18,245 nucleotides of DNA, taken from the NCBI GenBank assembly GCA_014379815.1, contig JACMLA010000779.1:1-18245 (forward strand). The letters are read 5' to 3'. Below the pieces are notes generated by a model. The model was not told where the DNA came from. It was given only the letters and a program-made list of their open reading frames with translations, and did not search any database. Each line of letters starts with the position of its first letter. Positions within the stretch are counted from its first letter, which is position 1. The position numbers and the translations under genes were made by a program. This document shows, one piece after another, positions 1 to 8,309 of this stretch. Origin of the DNA: Bryobacteraceae bacterium. Lineage in GTDB: Bacteria > Acidobacteriota > Terriglobia > Bryobacterales > Bryobacteraceae.

Positions 1-483
1 CCGGTTTAGCACTTTATATCGAATGCCGGTCACCGGATCCGGGTATGTTTTATCGAAGGCAGAAGGCGACCAGTCGATCGTTGGATTATCGTGCCGGTCG
101 TATGAGGTTGCAGACCACGGATAGGGTCTGGCCTGTGTGGAACCCAGTGTGGGCAATCCAGTACGGAACTGCCTGGTTGTTCCGCAAGCCGAGACAAAAT
201 AATCCGTGTCCGCGTAGAGTACGAGATTGCCTCGTTCATGGCCTACTGTAATGACGCGGGTGCCATCCTGCCAGATAATGGTGTCCGGGCGGGAGGTGTC
301 GGGGGAATTTGTCGCGTCAGGATGTTCGGGACCTGTCTCAGATCCTTCGCGCAGATTTACGGTGCACTCGCCATCAGCCCCGCGGACGTACAAGCGGGCC
401 TGAGTTGCAGTCGCTTCGATGTCAATAGAAACCTCTGCGGTCAAAGGTAATAAGAAAGCTAATAAGATCAGTATTCGTTTCAT
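1..483 (-). CDS. Secreted Fn3-like domain protein, truncated by the left edge (N-terminal 161 residues)
   Basis: The frame is open from an ATG at 483 to the window edge with no stop, so the C-terminus is missing. Residues 1-16 form a clear Sec signal peptide (KR, then a leucine-rich core ending LTAEV). The mature part reads like an immunoglobulin/fibronectin-III type beta domain: strands around 22-45, a conserved-looking GECTV at 38-42, then ADTDYFVSACG (91-101) and QFRTG (105-109), the usual 'L..dTdY.v..CG...G.F.TG' ending of such domains. Cys40 and Cys100 could form a disulfide. Proteins of this style are common in Acidobacteria and lack a known biochemical role; export and binding or adhesion are inferences. 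The SD is weak (AAGAAG nearby), but a small ORF with a strong SD ends 11 nt upstream, so translation may be coupled. Existence and secretion are well supported, function is not. Confidence 0.75.
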   Translation of the reverse strand, partial: MKRILILLAFLLPLTAEVSIDIEATATQARLYVRGADGECTVNLREGSETGPEHPDATNSPDTSRPDTIIWQDGTRVITVGHERGNLVLYADTDYFVSACGTTRQFRTGLPTLGSTQARPYPWSATSYDRHDNPTIDWSPSAFDKTYPDPVTGIRYKVLNR

Positions 484-494
484 AAGTGCACTTC

Positions 495-578
495 TTAAAG
501 GAGATTCACAGGCTCCGCACAGCCGTTTACGCCAGACCTGCTGGTACCGTAACCGAACTCTTTAGCACCTCGTATCAT
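495..578 (-). CDS. Candidate 27-residue small ORF or leader peptide
   Basis: An ATG at 578 is preceded by GGAGG (591-587) at an ideal 8-nt spacing. It opens a 27-codon frame starting MIRGAKEFGYG and ending in TAA, 11 nt before the ATG of the secreted protein downstream on the same strand. There is no signal peptide or hydrophobic segment; the peptide is basic-polar with one Cys. I recognise no family. It may be a leader peptide that couples or controls translation of the next gene, a small protein, or a chance frame. The strong, well-placed SD is the main evidence. Confidence 0.4.
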   Translation of the reverse strand: MIRGAKEFGYGTSRSGVNGCAEPVNLL

Positions 579-702
579 CCTTGAATCCTCCTGCTTGTTT
601 TTGGGACCGGAAACTGCTCGAAAGTGGGTTCATTCACCTCGAACGAGCCGTCTTCGACGACCGTCAAAAGTTAGCATCCTGTTCCAAGCTTTTATTGAAA
701 AT

Positions 703-772
703 TGAGCCGCCCGCTCAGAGTTAATTGCTTTGTAGTGAGTAAAATATTTATTTTCTGTGCGCGTCAACGCGC
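703..772 (-). terminator. Possible weak terminator of the GAF gene (two short hairpins)
   Basis: On the minus strand, four bases after the GAF stop, a GCGCG-TTGA-CGCGC hairpin (772-759) occurs, followed by an A/T-rich stretch. Further on, TGAGC-GGGCG-GCTCA (717-703) is followed by ATTTTC. Both stems are only 5 bp and neither has a good U-tract, so this is a tentative call based on position. Confidence 0.3.
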
Positions 773-776
773 GATT

Positions 777-1295
777 TCAGCGCTGCTGATCGGTGTGGAA
801 AATCTGGAGCAGGCGAGTTTCCAGCAAGTTGACGGTGAGAGTACCAAAGTCCCTAAGATTGAGCTGGTCTTGTTCGTCAAAGGCCGTTCTCGGGCTGGTA
901 TCGATGATGCAGAAGGTGCCCAGAGCGTACTTATCTTTGGAAAGCAGAGGGATTCCGGCGTAAAACCGGATGCCAGGCGCGCCGGTAACCAGCCTATTGC
1001 CGGAAAAGCGATGGTCGCGCGTAGCATCGAGTACCGTAAACACGTCACTGTGCCCGATAGCGACAGAGCAAAAAGATATGTCCCGGGTTGTCTCCGTAAC
1101 AGCAACTCCGTAGTGCGATTTAAACCACTGGCGGCACTCGTCCACCAGACTGACAAGGCAAATCGGAACCTGAAAAAACAGTGCGCCAAGGCGTGTCAAG
1201 CAGTCGAAGGCCTCCTCTTCCGGGGTATCGAGAATCTGCAAATCATGCAGGGCTGTGAGGCGACGTCTTTCCTGATCGTCCGATTCAGGGAGCAT
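777..1295 (-). CDS. Stand-alone GAF domain protein (172 aa)
   Basis: Residues about 8-160 match the GAF module usually found at the N-terminus of acidobacterial and proteobacterial histidine kinases and GGDEF proteins: RRLTALHDLQILDTPEEEAFD, VPICLVSLVDECRQWFKSHYG, RDISFCSVAIG, then GIRFYAGIPLLSKDKYALGTFCIID. GAF domains bind small ligands or act as redox or light sensors; the ligand cannot be read from sequence. Here no kinase, GGDEF or HTH module follows: the frame stops about 12 residues after the GAF domain, so it would have to act through a partner or be a remnant of a longer sensor. It is cytoplasmic (no signal or TM). ATG at 1295 has GGGAG about 10 nt upstream. It is divergent from the hydrolase gene with 69 bp between starts, so the two may share a control region. 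Confidence 0.85.
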   Translation of the reverse strand: MLPESDDQERRRLTALHDLQILDTPEEEAFDCLTRLGALFFQVPICLVSLVDECRQWFKSHYGVAVTETTRDISFCSVAIGHSDVFTVLDATRDHRFSGNRLVTGAPGIRFYAGIPLLSKDKYALGTFCIIDTSPRTAFDEQDQLNLRDFGTLTVNLLETRLLQIFHTDQQR

Positions 1296-1364
1296 TCCTT
1301 ATCTTCTCCCACCAGTCAGACGTTGGCGACGAGTCCTGAACCACCTGGGCCATACTCGGATCAC

Positions 1365-2161
1365 ATGACAAATTTCAGCAGGCAGTTATTCTTTCTGGCT
1401 TTGGTGTGTTCCGTTTCAGTAAGTGGTCAGGATTGGGCCCGGACGAAAGTGGAGAAATCCCCGAGGCATCGGGAATGGGTGACGGTAACGCACGACGGCC
1501 GATCGGTGGAGGCATTTGTCGCCTATCCGGAACGAAAAGACAAAGCGCCCGTCATTCTTGTAATCCACGAGATCTTCGGACTCACCGACTGGGTAGAGAA
1601 TGTCACCGATGAATTCGCAGAAGCCGGATACATAGCGATTGCTCCGGACCTGTTGTCGGGGATGGCTCCTGGTGGCGGCCGTACGAAGGACTTCCCGCAA
1701 GGTACCGTCGGCCCTGCCATCCAGAAACTGGATCCCAACCAGATCACGGCCGATTTGAACGCCGTTGCGGACTACGGTCTGAAACTCCCTGCCGCGCAAA
1801 AGAAGTTGTATGTCACAGGTTTCTGCTGGGGCGGAGGGCAGACATTCCGATTCTCAACAAACCGGACAGATCTCGCCGCTGCGCTGGTCTTTTATGGCTC
1901 GCCGCAAGGAAAAGAGGCCATGGTCAAGATTTCGGCACAGTCTATGGATTCTACGGCGGCAACGATGCCCGAATCAATGCCACGATCCCCCAAACCACCG
2001 AAGACATGAAAGCTCTCGATAAGCGTTATGAACCGGTAACGTATGAAGGTGCGGGGCACGGATTCATGCGCGCCGGAGAAGCCCCGGAGGCAAGCGAAGC
2101 GAACGTGAAAGCTCGCGCGGAAGCCTGGAAGAGGCTCACGCAGGTAGCTCCTGTCCGATAA
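1365..2161 (+). pseudogene. Secreted dienelactone hydrolase family protein, frameshifted
   Basis: From ATG 1365 a signal peptide (residues 1-21, ending VSVSGQ) leads into an alpha/beta-hydrolase of the dienelactone hydrolase family (COG0412). HEIFG (68-72, with the family's conserved Glu) and the nucleophile elbow GFCWGGG (Cys154) are intact. After residue 191 the frame runs into unrelated sequence and stops at 2009. Shifting frame at about 1938-1940, as if one C of 'CC' were lost, restores the family sequence without a stop to TAA 2159-2161. This gives a 265-residue protein with VYGFYGGNDARI (Asp201) and GAGHGFMR (His232), completing the Cys-Asp-His triad. The unrepaired 214-residue product lacks two triad residues and should be inactive. 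The downstream part is undamaged, so the lesion is recent or a sequencing error. Such enzymes hydrolyse lactones or esters; the substrate is unknown. The larger frame upstream of 1365 is antisense to the GAF gene and was not used. Confidence 0.85.
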
Positions 2162-2187
2162 TCTCGCGCTACTCTCTCGCGCTACTC
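2162..2187 (+). repeat. 13-bp perfect tandem duplication after the hydrolase stop
   Basis: The unit TCTCGCGCTACTC occurs twice back to back (2162-2174 and 2175-2187). It begins at the base after the TAA stop and ends 9 nt before the uvrA GTG start, so it lies in the uvrA leader. It looks like replication slippage. Confidence 0.9.
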
Positions 2188-2196
2188 TTAGATTGA

Positions 2197-4974
2197 GTGG
2201 AAGATTTCCTGTCGATCCGCGGTGCGCGGGTCCACAACCTGCAAAACATCTCTGTCGACCTCCCGCATAACCAGCTGACTGTCGTAACCGGAGTATCGGG
2301 CTCGGGTAAGTCGTCGCTTGTGTTTGACACGATCTACGCCGAGGGACAGCGACGCTATGTCGAGTCGCTGTCGTCGTATGCCCGACAGTTTCTGGAGCGA
2401 ATGGAGAGGCCGGACGTAGACGAGATTACCGGAATTGCTCCTCCGATTGCGATCAAGCAGAAGAACACGACCCGCAATCCGCGTTCCACCGTTGCGACTG
2501 CGACCGAGTTGTACGATTTTTTCCGGCTGCTCTACGCCCGTATGGGCAAGACTTACTGTCCCAACGATGGCAGCCTGGTTTTGCGGGACACTGTCGATCA
2601 AATTGCCGCGAGGATGCTGGAGGAGCCGGAAGGTTCGAGGTGGTATGCATTGTTTCCCGCAGTTAGTCCGGGACGAGCGGCTGGGGAGATCCGCGACCAT
2701 CTGTTCACGCTTCGGAGCAAAGGATTCAACCGCCTCTTTCAGAATGGTCAGCTGTTTGAGTTTTCTACTCCTGAATCCCTGCTGGAGATCGATTTCACCC
2801 GGCCCCTGTTCGTTCTGGCGGACCGCCTTTCCATTGCACCGGATCAACACTCGCGAATTGTAGACACGGTGGAGGTTTGTTTTCGGGAATCGGGCGAAGT
2901 GATCTTTGAGCAGGCGGGCTCGGATCCGCTGCGTCAGATTCTGTTTAATGAGAAATTCGCTTGCAAGCTATGCGGCAAGCAGTTCAGTCAGCCCGAACCG
3001 ATTCTGTTTTCCTTTAACAACCCGATCGGCGCGTGTCCGCGATGCCAGGGATTTGGAAACACGATCGACTATGACATGGACCTGGTGATTCCGGACACGG
3101 CGCTTTCGCTCGAGCACGGCGCTGTGGATCCATGGACCAAGCCGCAGCACGAATGGGCGTGGCAACTCTTCAAGTCCGAGAACAAAGGCAACGTGCGTTT
3201 CGACGTGCCTTTCTGCGAACTCAACGAAAAGGAGCGCCTGCGGGTTGTGAAGGCCGTCCGTGAGTACTTTGCCGACGTCGAAAGCAAAAAGTATAAAGTC
3301 CACGTACGCGTCTTTATGAGCCGGTACCGGGGTTATGCGGAGTGCCCGGACTGTCTTGGATCGCGCCTTCGTCCCGAAGCCTTGTACGTAAAGGTAGGCG
3401 GAAAAAACATAGCCGAACTGGCGAAGCTGAATGTCGCCGCCGCTCGCGAATTTTGCGATGGACTGGAGCTGACTCCCGAAGAACAGGGCATCGCAGACAA
3501 GATCCAGATCGAAGTACGCCAGAGGCTGAAATTCCTGAACGACGTAGGGTTGCACTACCTGACGCTGGACCGTTTGTCCGCCACTCTGTCAGGGGGTGAG
3601 GCCCAGAGGATCCAGCTGGCAACATGCCTCGGATCCCGGCTTGTCGGGGCGACGTACGTTCTCGACGAACCTTCGATTGGTCTTCACTCGCGCGACACCG
3701 AACGACTCATCCGCATCCTTTGCGAACTCCGGGATATCGGCAACACGATCGTAGTTGTGGAGCACGATCCGGACGTCATGCGTGCGGCGGATTACATAGT
3801 CGATCTCGGCCCTGGTGCCGGAGCACTCGGCGGGAAGATTCTGTTTTCAGGCACCTACGCGGAACTTCTCCAGGACGGCTCAGCTTCTCTGACCTCCAGA
3901 TATCTGAAGGGTGAGCAGCAGGTGGCTTCCCTGCCGAAACGCCGCAAAGTGCATCCTAAGCGCACTCTCAAGGTGATTGGCGCCCGGGCTCATAACCTGA
4001 AGAATGTGGATGTGGAGATTCCGCTCGACATGATGGTGGCAATCACTGGCGTGTCGGGGTCAGGCAAATCGAGCCTTGTGCATCAGGTCATCTACAAGGC
4101 TTTAAGCGGCCAGCTGGGTAAGGATAAAGTACCTGCAAGCGAGGATGCGGCCGAGAAGTTGTTATGCAAACGGATCGAACGGACTGAGTTGCTGACCGAC
4201 GTTTGTCTGGTGGATCAGTCTCCCATCGGACGGACGCCCCGGTCGAATCCCGTCACGTACATAAAGGCTTTCGACCTCATCCGCGAAGCATTTGCGACGA
4301 CCACGGAAGCCGAACGGCGCAACTTCCCCGCAGGTCACTTCTCTTTCAACATCCCGGGTGGGCGCTGTGAAGTGTGTCAGGGCGACGGCACGGTAACGGT
4401 GGAAATGCAATTCCTGGCGGACGTGGAACTGATCTGTGAGGAGTGCAAAGGTACGCGATTCAAGAGCAGCGTACTGGAAGTGAAGTACAACCTCCTGAAC
4501 ATCCACGAAGTTTTACAGCTGACGGTCCAGGAAGCTATCGGTTTCTTCCACGGCATACCGCGGCTGGTGGCTAAGCTGAAGGTCCTCCACGAAGTTGGGC
4601 TCGGCTACCTGAAGTTAGGTCAGAGCGCGACCACGCTCTCCGGTGGAGAAGCCCAAAGGGTGAAACTCGCAGGGCACTTATCCCAGGCCACGTGCAAGAA
4701 CACACTGTTCATCTTCGATGAGCCGACCACAGGATTACACTTTGACGACATCGCCCGACTGCTCGATGCCTTTCAAAGATTGATCGCCAACGGCGGCAGT
4801 CTGCTGATCATCGAACATAACCTCGATGTCATCAAGAGTGCTGACTGGATTATTGACCTTGGGCCCGAAGGTGGCTCAGGTGGAGGGCGTATTGTCGCAA
4901 CCGGGACGCCGGAACAAGTTGCCAAAACAGAAGGTTCGTGGACAGGGCACTTTTTAAAGCCGCTGTTACAATGA
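2197..4974 (+). CDS. uvrA: Excinuclease ABC subunit A (UvrA), 925 aa
   Basis: UvrA is the damage-sensing ATPase of nucleotide excision repair; as a dimer it loads UvrB on lesions. Both ABC modules are complete: Walker [10 protein letters not shown] at 32-40, signature LSGGEAQR near 463 with Walker [12 protein letters not shown], second Walker A near 617, second LSGGEAQR near 813 with [11 protein letters not shown]. Zinc modules are present as CKLC(20 residues)CPRC near 255-282 and CEVC(19 residues)CEEC near 724-749. The UvrB-interaction/insertion region after YCPNDG (about 120-250) is present, which separates it from the shorter UvrA2 paralogues. The length is normal. The start is GTG: the codon just before it is an in-frame TGA, so no earlier start is possible, yet no real SD is visible. 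The product could be a second UvrA copy of the cell; only the rest of the genome would tell. purS follows after 10 nt. Confidence 0.95.
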   Translation: MEDFLSIRGARVHNLQNISVDLPHNQLTVVTGVSGSGKSSLVFDTIYAEGQRRYVESLSSYARQFLERMERPDVDEITGIAPPIAIKQKNTTRNPRSTVATATELYDFFRLLYARMGKTYCPNDGSLVLRDTVDQIAARMLEEPEGSRWYALFPAVSPGRAAGEIRDHLFTLRSKGFNRLFQNGQLFEFSTPESLLEIDFTRPLFVLADRLSIAPDQHSRIVDTVEVCFRESGEVIFEQAGSDPLRQILFNEKFACKLCGKQFSQPEPILFSFNNPIGACPRCQGFGNTIDYDMDLVIPDTALSLEHGAVDPWTKPQHEWAWQLFKSENKGNVRFDVPFCELNEKERLRVVKAVREYFADVESKKYKVHVRVFMSRYRGYAECPDCLGSRLRPEALYVKVGGKNIAELAKLNVAAAREFCDGLELTPEEQGIADKIQIEVRQRLKFLNDVGLHYLTLDRLSATLSGGEAQRIQLATCLGSRLVGATYVLDEPSIGLHSRDTERLIRILCELRDIGNTIVVVEHDPDVMRAADYIVDLGPGAGALGGKILFSGTYAELLQDGSASLTSRYLKGEQQVASLPKRRKVHPKRTLKVIGARAHNLKNVDVEIPLDMMVAITGVSGSGKSSLVHQVIYKALSGQLGKDKVPASEDAAEKLLCKRIERTELLTDVCLVDQSPIGRTPRSNPVTYIKAFDLIREAFATTTEAERRNFPAGHFSFNIPGGRCEVCQGDGTVTVEMQFLADVELICEECKGTRFKSSVLEVKYNLLNIHEVLQLTVQEAIGFFHGIPRLVAKLKVLHEVGLGYLKLGQSATTLSGGEAQRVKLAGHLSQATCKNTLFIFDEPTTGLHFDDIARLLDAFQRLIANGGSLLIIEHNLDVIKSADWIIDLGPEGGSGGGRIVATGTPEQVAKTEGSWTGHFLKPLLQ

Positions 4975-4984
4975 GGCGGTTCCC

Positions 4985-5227
4985 ATGAAAGCCCGCGTAT
5001 TTGTCAGCTTCAAAAGAACGGTCCTGGATCCGCAGGGTCAGGCTGTTAAGAAGGCACTAAATGCTCATGGCCATCCCGCTGTTTCAGAAGTGCGGCAAGG
5101 AAAGTTCTTCGAAATCGAAATGGTTTCTGAGGGCCGGGAGCAGGTACTAGCTGAGTTGGATACTCTCGCCAGAGAAGTACTGGTAAACCCTGTCATCGAA
5201 GAGTACCGAATCGAAATTCCGGAGTAG
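4985..5227 (+). CDS. purS: Phosphoribosylformylglycinamidine synthase subunit PurS (80 aa)
   Basis: PurS is the small bridging subunit of the three-part FGAM synthase (PurS, PurQ, PurL), which converts FGAR to FGAM with glutamine and ATP in purine synthesis. The sequence fits the family: KARVFVSFKRTVLDPQGQAV at the start, GHPAVSEVRQGKFFEIEM in the middle, LAREVLVNPVIEEYRIE at the end, and the usual length near 80 residues. GAGG overlaps the uvrA stop and lies a few bases before the ATG, so the two genes are probably cotranscribed. Unlike the common purS-purQ-purL order, no purQ or purL follows; a secreted nuclease gene does. The pathway partners must lie elsewhere. Confidence 0.95.
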   Translation: MKARVFVSFKRTVLDPQGQAVKKALNAHGHPAVSEVRQGKFFEIEMVSEGREQVLAELDTLAREVLVNPVIEEYRIEIPE

Positions 5228-5308
5228 TTTTTTACCTGTTATTCATCGATTATTGACCTGTTGCGCCTCACGTTCTGATGGAATGGAGAGCTGCGAGTCG
5301 ATTCCCAG

Positions 5309-8296
5309 ATGAAACTAAATACAATAATGCGGACCATGCTCGGCGCACTTGTGGCCCTGAGCGCCATCTTCGGTCAACAGTCCAATCCAGCAGTCGTGAT
5401 CAGTCAGGTCTACGGTGGAGGCGGAAATTCGGGAGCCCCCCTGACGAACGATTACGTTGAGCTCTTTAACCGCAGCGGCGCGGCTGTCAACCTGTCCGGC
5501 TTCTCAGTTCAGTACACAAGTGCCACCGGTACTGGTCTCTTCGGAGCTGTGACCACGCTCTCGGGAACGATACCGGTTGGCGGCTACTACCTGGTTCAGA
5601 TGTCCGGGGGTACCAATGGCATTAGCCTTCCGACGCCGGATGCTACGGGGACTGCCAGCATGGCGGCGGGCTCGGGCAAGGTAGTTCTGGCCAGCACGAC
5701 CTCCGGTTTGGGTTGCAATGGCGGGAGCACCCCTTGTTCGGCGGCGCAGCAGGCGCAAATCATCGATCTGGTTGGATATGGAGCTGCAAACTTCTTCGAA
5801 GGCACCGGAGCTGCTCCTCAGCTGTCGAATACAACGGCCGCGTTTCGGGCAGGCGGAGGTTGCACCGATACTAACGACAACAGCGCGAACTTTACGTCAG
5901 GCGCTCCCGCTCCCCGCAACAGTGCCACGACACTGAACCCCTGTGCAGGCGGATCGACGAATCCGACCATCAGTGGGGCAGCCAATCCGTCGACTGTAGC
6001 GCCGGGCGGCAACACCACGATCAGTGGCACTTTGACGCCGGGAACTGGTCCCGCCTCGGTGAGTTTAGCGGTTGCTTGCAATCTCACACCGATCGGCGGT
6101 GGCGCGGCGACAGCGGCAACGGTCAACGGAACTGCTTATACCCTTGCGACCGCTGTGGCTGCTGCCACGACTGCGGGCTCCAAGACGATCGTATGCACGG
6201 TAACGGACAATACAAATCGGACAGGCACCGTCGACGTGGCATTGGCCGTCACGGGTGTGGTTTCTTCCTGCGGTTCACCCGCGACACTCATCGGCTCCAT
6301 ACAGGGTACCGGAGCGTTCAGTCCCCTCAGCGGGAGCACCGTTACGATCGAAGGCGTAGTGACCGGCGATTTCCAGACGACGTCTGGTCTGAACGGCTTC
6401 TTCGTTCAGGACGCCGGCGATGGCGACGAGGCAAGCTCCGACGGGGTCTTCATCAGCGAGGCAAACGGACCCGCAGGTGCGGTGACGGCAGGTCAGAGGG
6501 TTCGCATCGACGGTACAGTTGCCGAGGTTTTCAGCCAGACGGTTATCCGCAACATTACAGCCCAGTCAGTCTGCTCTTCCGGGAACTCGGTCCAGCCCGT
6601 GGACGTCACGCTCCCGGTTTCCAGCAGCACATTTCTTGAGCGTTACGAAGGCATGCTGATCCGGTTCCCGCAGCAGCTCTTCGTCACCGATAACTTCAAT
6701 CTTGGGCGCTTCAACGAAGTCGGTCTGAGTGTCGGCAACCGGCTCTTCAATCCGACGCAGGTCACATTGCCCGGCGCTTCTGCTCTGGCGCTGCAGACCT
6801 TAAACGATCGCTCACGGATCGTGCTCGATGATGGAAGCAATCGGACCTACGCGTCACTCCTTCCAGCGGAGACGTATCCTCTCGATGGCGGTGGACTCAG
6901 TGCTGCCAATTCACTCCGGCTCGGCGATCGCGTCAATGTGAACGCGGAGGGCGTCTACACTCCCCTGACCGGTGTTCTTGGCTTTGACTTCAGCGTGTTC
7001 CGTGTCCACCCGACAACTGCGGTAAACTTCAGTCCCTCCGACAACCCACGGCCTTTGACTCCTCCGGCTATCTCGGGCCGGGTGAAGGTTGCTTTCGGAA
7101 ACGTCCTGAACTATTTCACGACGTTCACGAATGTCAATCCAAATGCCCGCGGGGCGGACAATGAGACCGAGTTTGCCCGTCAGCGAGCGAAAATCATCAA
7201 CGCATTTCTGGCGATGGATCCCGCAGTTCTGGGGATCAGCGAACTGGAAAACAACGCAAACGCCATCGCAGATCTGGTGAACGGCCTGAACGCCAGCAAT
7301 CCTGGGAAGTTCGCGTTCATCAACACAGGCACTGTGGGCACTGACGCCATCCGCAACGCAATTATCTACCAGCCAGCTCTGGTACAGCCAATCGGAACGT
7401 TCGCGGTGTTTGACAGCTCCGTCGATCCCCGTGCGCTGACGCTGCGGAACCGACCAACGATTGCGCAGACGTTCCGCCTGCTCTCCGGCAGCAAACCGCT
7501 GGCGCAGCATTTCACATTTGTCGTGAAGCACCTGAAGTCGAAAGGAAGCGCATGTGCATCGACTTCACCCAGCGATCCGGACATCAACGATGGCCAGGAT
7601 AACTGCAATCTGTCGCGTGTGAGCCACGCCCGCGCCGTTCTGGACTGGCTCCTCAGCAATCCGACTGGCGATCCCACTCCGGCGGGTGACCGACGCGTTT
7701 TGATTGTTGGCGACCTGAACTCGTATCTGATGGAAGATCCCATCAAGGCGCTCACCGATCCGACTTTCAGCAAGCCACCCTCGGCTGTGTTCCCAGGCGG
7801 GCTGGCGGCGAGCACACGAGCTAATTTTGTCAATCTGGCGGACCGGCTGATCGGTGCCAACAACTACTCTTATCTGTTTCAGGGCCAGTCCGGCACGCTT
7901 GATTATGCGCTGGCGAATCCGCCTCTGTTCCGCTCGGTCAGCAGTGTTGCTGAGTGGCACATCAACGCGGACGAGCCAACAGTATTCGATTACAATTCGG
8001 ACTTTGGCGGAAACGGAAACGCGGCTGCGTCGATTCAGAAGAGCGCCAGTCAGCTAGCCGCTTATGTAACCCCAGATCCTTTCCGGACTGCCGACCATGA
8101 TCCGATCCTGATCGGCTTCAATCCTCTTTGCGGCGATGTGGATGACGATGGCGACGTGGACGCGGCGGACGCCGCCGCCATCCGCAACGCAATCGGCCGG
8201 TCGCCAGTGAATCGTCGCTACGACTTCGATCTCGACGGCCAGATAACGCTAAACGATTTCCGTCTGTTTGCCGCTTGCGCAGCGCAGGCCCGCTAA
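5309..8296 (+). CDS. Secreted ExeM/NucH-like nuclease with lamin-tail and C-terminal dockerin domains (995 aa)
   Basis: Domains in order: signal peptide (1-22, LGALVALSAIFGQ); lamin-tail domain (about 28-150: VVISQVYGGGGNSG, NDYVELFNRSGAAVNLSGF); a T/G/A-rich Ig-like stretch (about 210-310); an OB-like region typical of ExeM/NucH nucleases (about 315-580: TIEGVVTGDFQ, GFFVQDAGDGD); an endonuclease/exonuclease/phosphatase domain (about 590-930) with NVLNYF, ISELENN (metal-binding Glu near 643), VKHLKSKG, VGDLNSY (near 799), GTLDYAL and ADHDPILIGF (catalytic HD near 928); then a dockerin (about 940-992). Both dockerin repeats keep the calcium loop D-x-D-x-D-G-x-V/I-x-x-x-D (DVDDDGDVDAAD and DFDLDGQITLND). 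Predicted role: degradation of extracellular DNA for phosphate or nucleosides, with the dockerin docking the enzyme to a cohesin partner. The next gene, 13 nt on, has a cohesin-like domain. ATG 5309 has no good SD; an ATG at 5327 would also keep the signal peptide. Confidence 0.9.
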   Translation: MKLNTIMRTMLGALVALSAIFGQQSNPAVVISQVYGGGGNSGAPLTNDYVELFNRSGAAVNLSGFSVQYTSATGTGLFGAVTTLSGTIPVGGYYLVQMSGGTNGISLPTPDATGTASMAAGSGKVVLASTTSGLGCNGGSTPCSAAQQAQIIDLVGYGAANFFEGTGAAPQLSNTTAAFRAGGGCTDTNDNSANFTSGAPAPRNSATTLNPCAGGSTNPTISGAANPSTVAPGGNTTISGTLTPGTGPASVSLAVACNLTPIGGGAATAATVNGTAYTLATAVAAATTAGSKTIVCTVTDNTNRTGTVDVALAVTGVVSSCGSPATLIGSIQGTGAFSPLSGSTVTIEGVVTGDFQTTSGLNGFFVQDAGDGDEASSDGVFISEANGPAGAVTAGQRVRIDGTVAEVFSQTVIRNITAQSVCSSGNSVQPVDVTLPVSSSTFLERYEGMLIRFPQQLFVTDNFNLGRFNEVGLSVGNRLFNPTQVTLPGASALALQTLNDRSRIVLDDGSNRTYASLLPAETYPLDGGGLSAANSLRLGDRVNVNAEGVYTPLTGVLGFDFSVFRVHPTTAVNFSPSDNPRPLTPPAISGRVKVAFGNVLNYFTTFTNVNPNARGADNETEFARQRAKIINAFLAMDPAVLGISELENNANAIADLVNGLNASNPGKFAFINTGTVGTDAIRNAIIYQPALVQPIGTFAVFDSSVDPRALTLRNRPTIAQTFRLLSGSKPLAQHFTFVVKHLKSKGSACASTSPSDPDINDGQDNCNLSRVSHARAVLDWLLSNPTGDPTPAGDRRVLIVGDLNSYLMEDPIKALTDPTFSKPPSAVFPGGLAASTRANFVNLADRLIGANNYSYLFQGQSGTLDYALANPPLFRSVSSVAEWHINADEPTVFDYNSDFGGNGNAAASIQKSASQLAAYVTPDPFRTADHDPILIGFNPLCGDVDDDGDVDAADAAAIRNAIGRSPVNRRYDFDLDGQITLNDFRLFAACAAQAR

Positions 8297-8309
8297 TCAG
8301 GAACCACTT

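Larger units (their letters stand above)
484..776. other. Intergenic region with small ORF and GAF-gene 3' end
   Basis: 293 bp between the GAF gene stop and the secreted-protein start, both on the minus strand. Apart from the 27-codon ORF it holds two short hairpins (described separately) and an AT-rich palindrome at 741-754 (AAAATA TT TATTTT). No convincing -35/-10 pair stood out. Confidence 0.5.

Noticed and set aside
702..1364. Plus-strand open frame extending the hydrolase gene upstream
   Set aside because: It is antisense to the GAF gene, starts at TTG, and the true protein has its signal peptide at 1365.
2188..2850. Minus-strand open frame of 220 codons inside uvrA
   Set aside because: Antisense to highly conserved UvrA sequence; no recognisable protein.
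5253..5281. TTGACC with a 17-bp spacer before the nuclease as a promoter
   Set aside because: The matching -10 (TGATGG) is too poor to call.
6911..7531. Minus-strand open frame of 206 codons inside the nuclease gene
   Set aside because: Antisense to the conserved nuclease domain; composition of a shadow frame.
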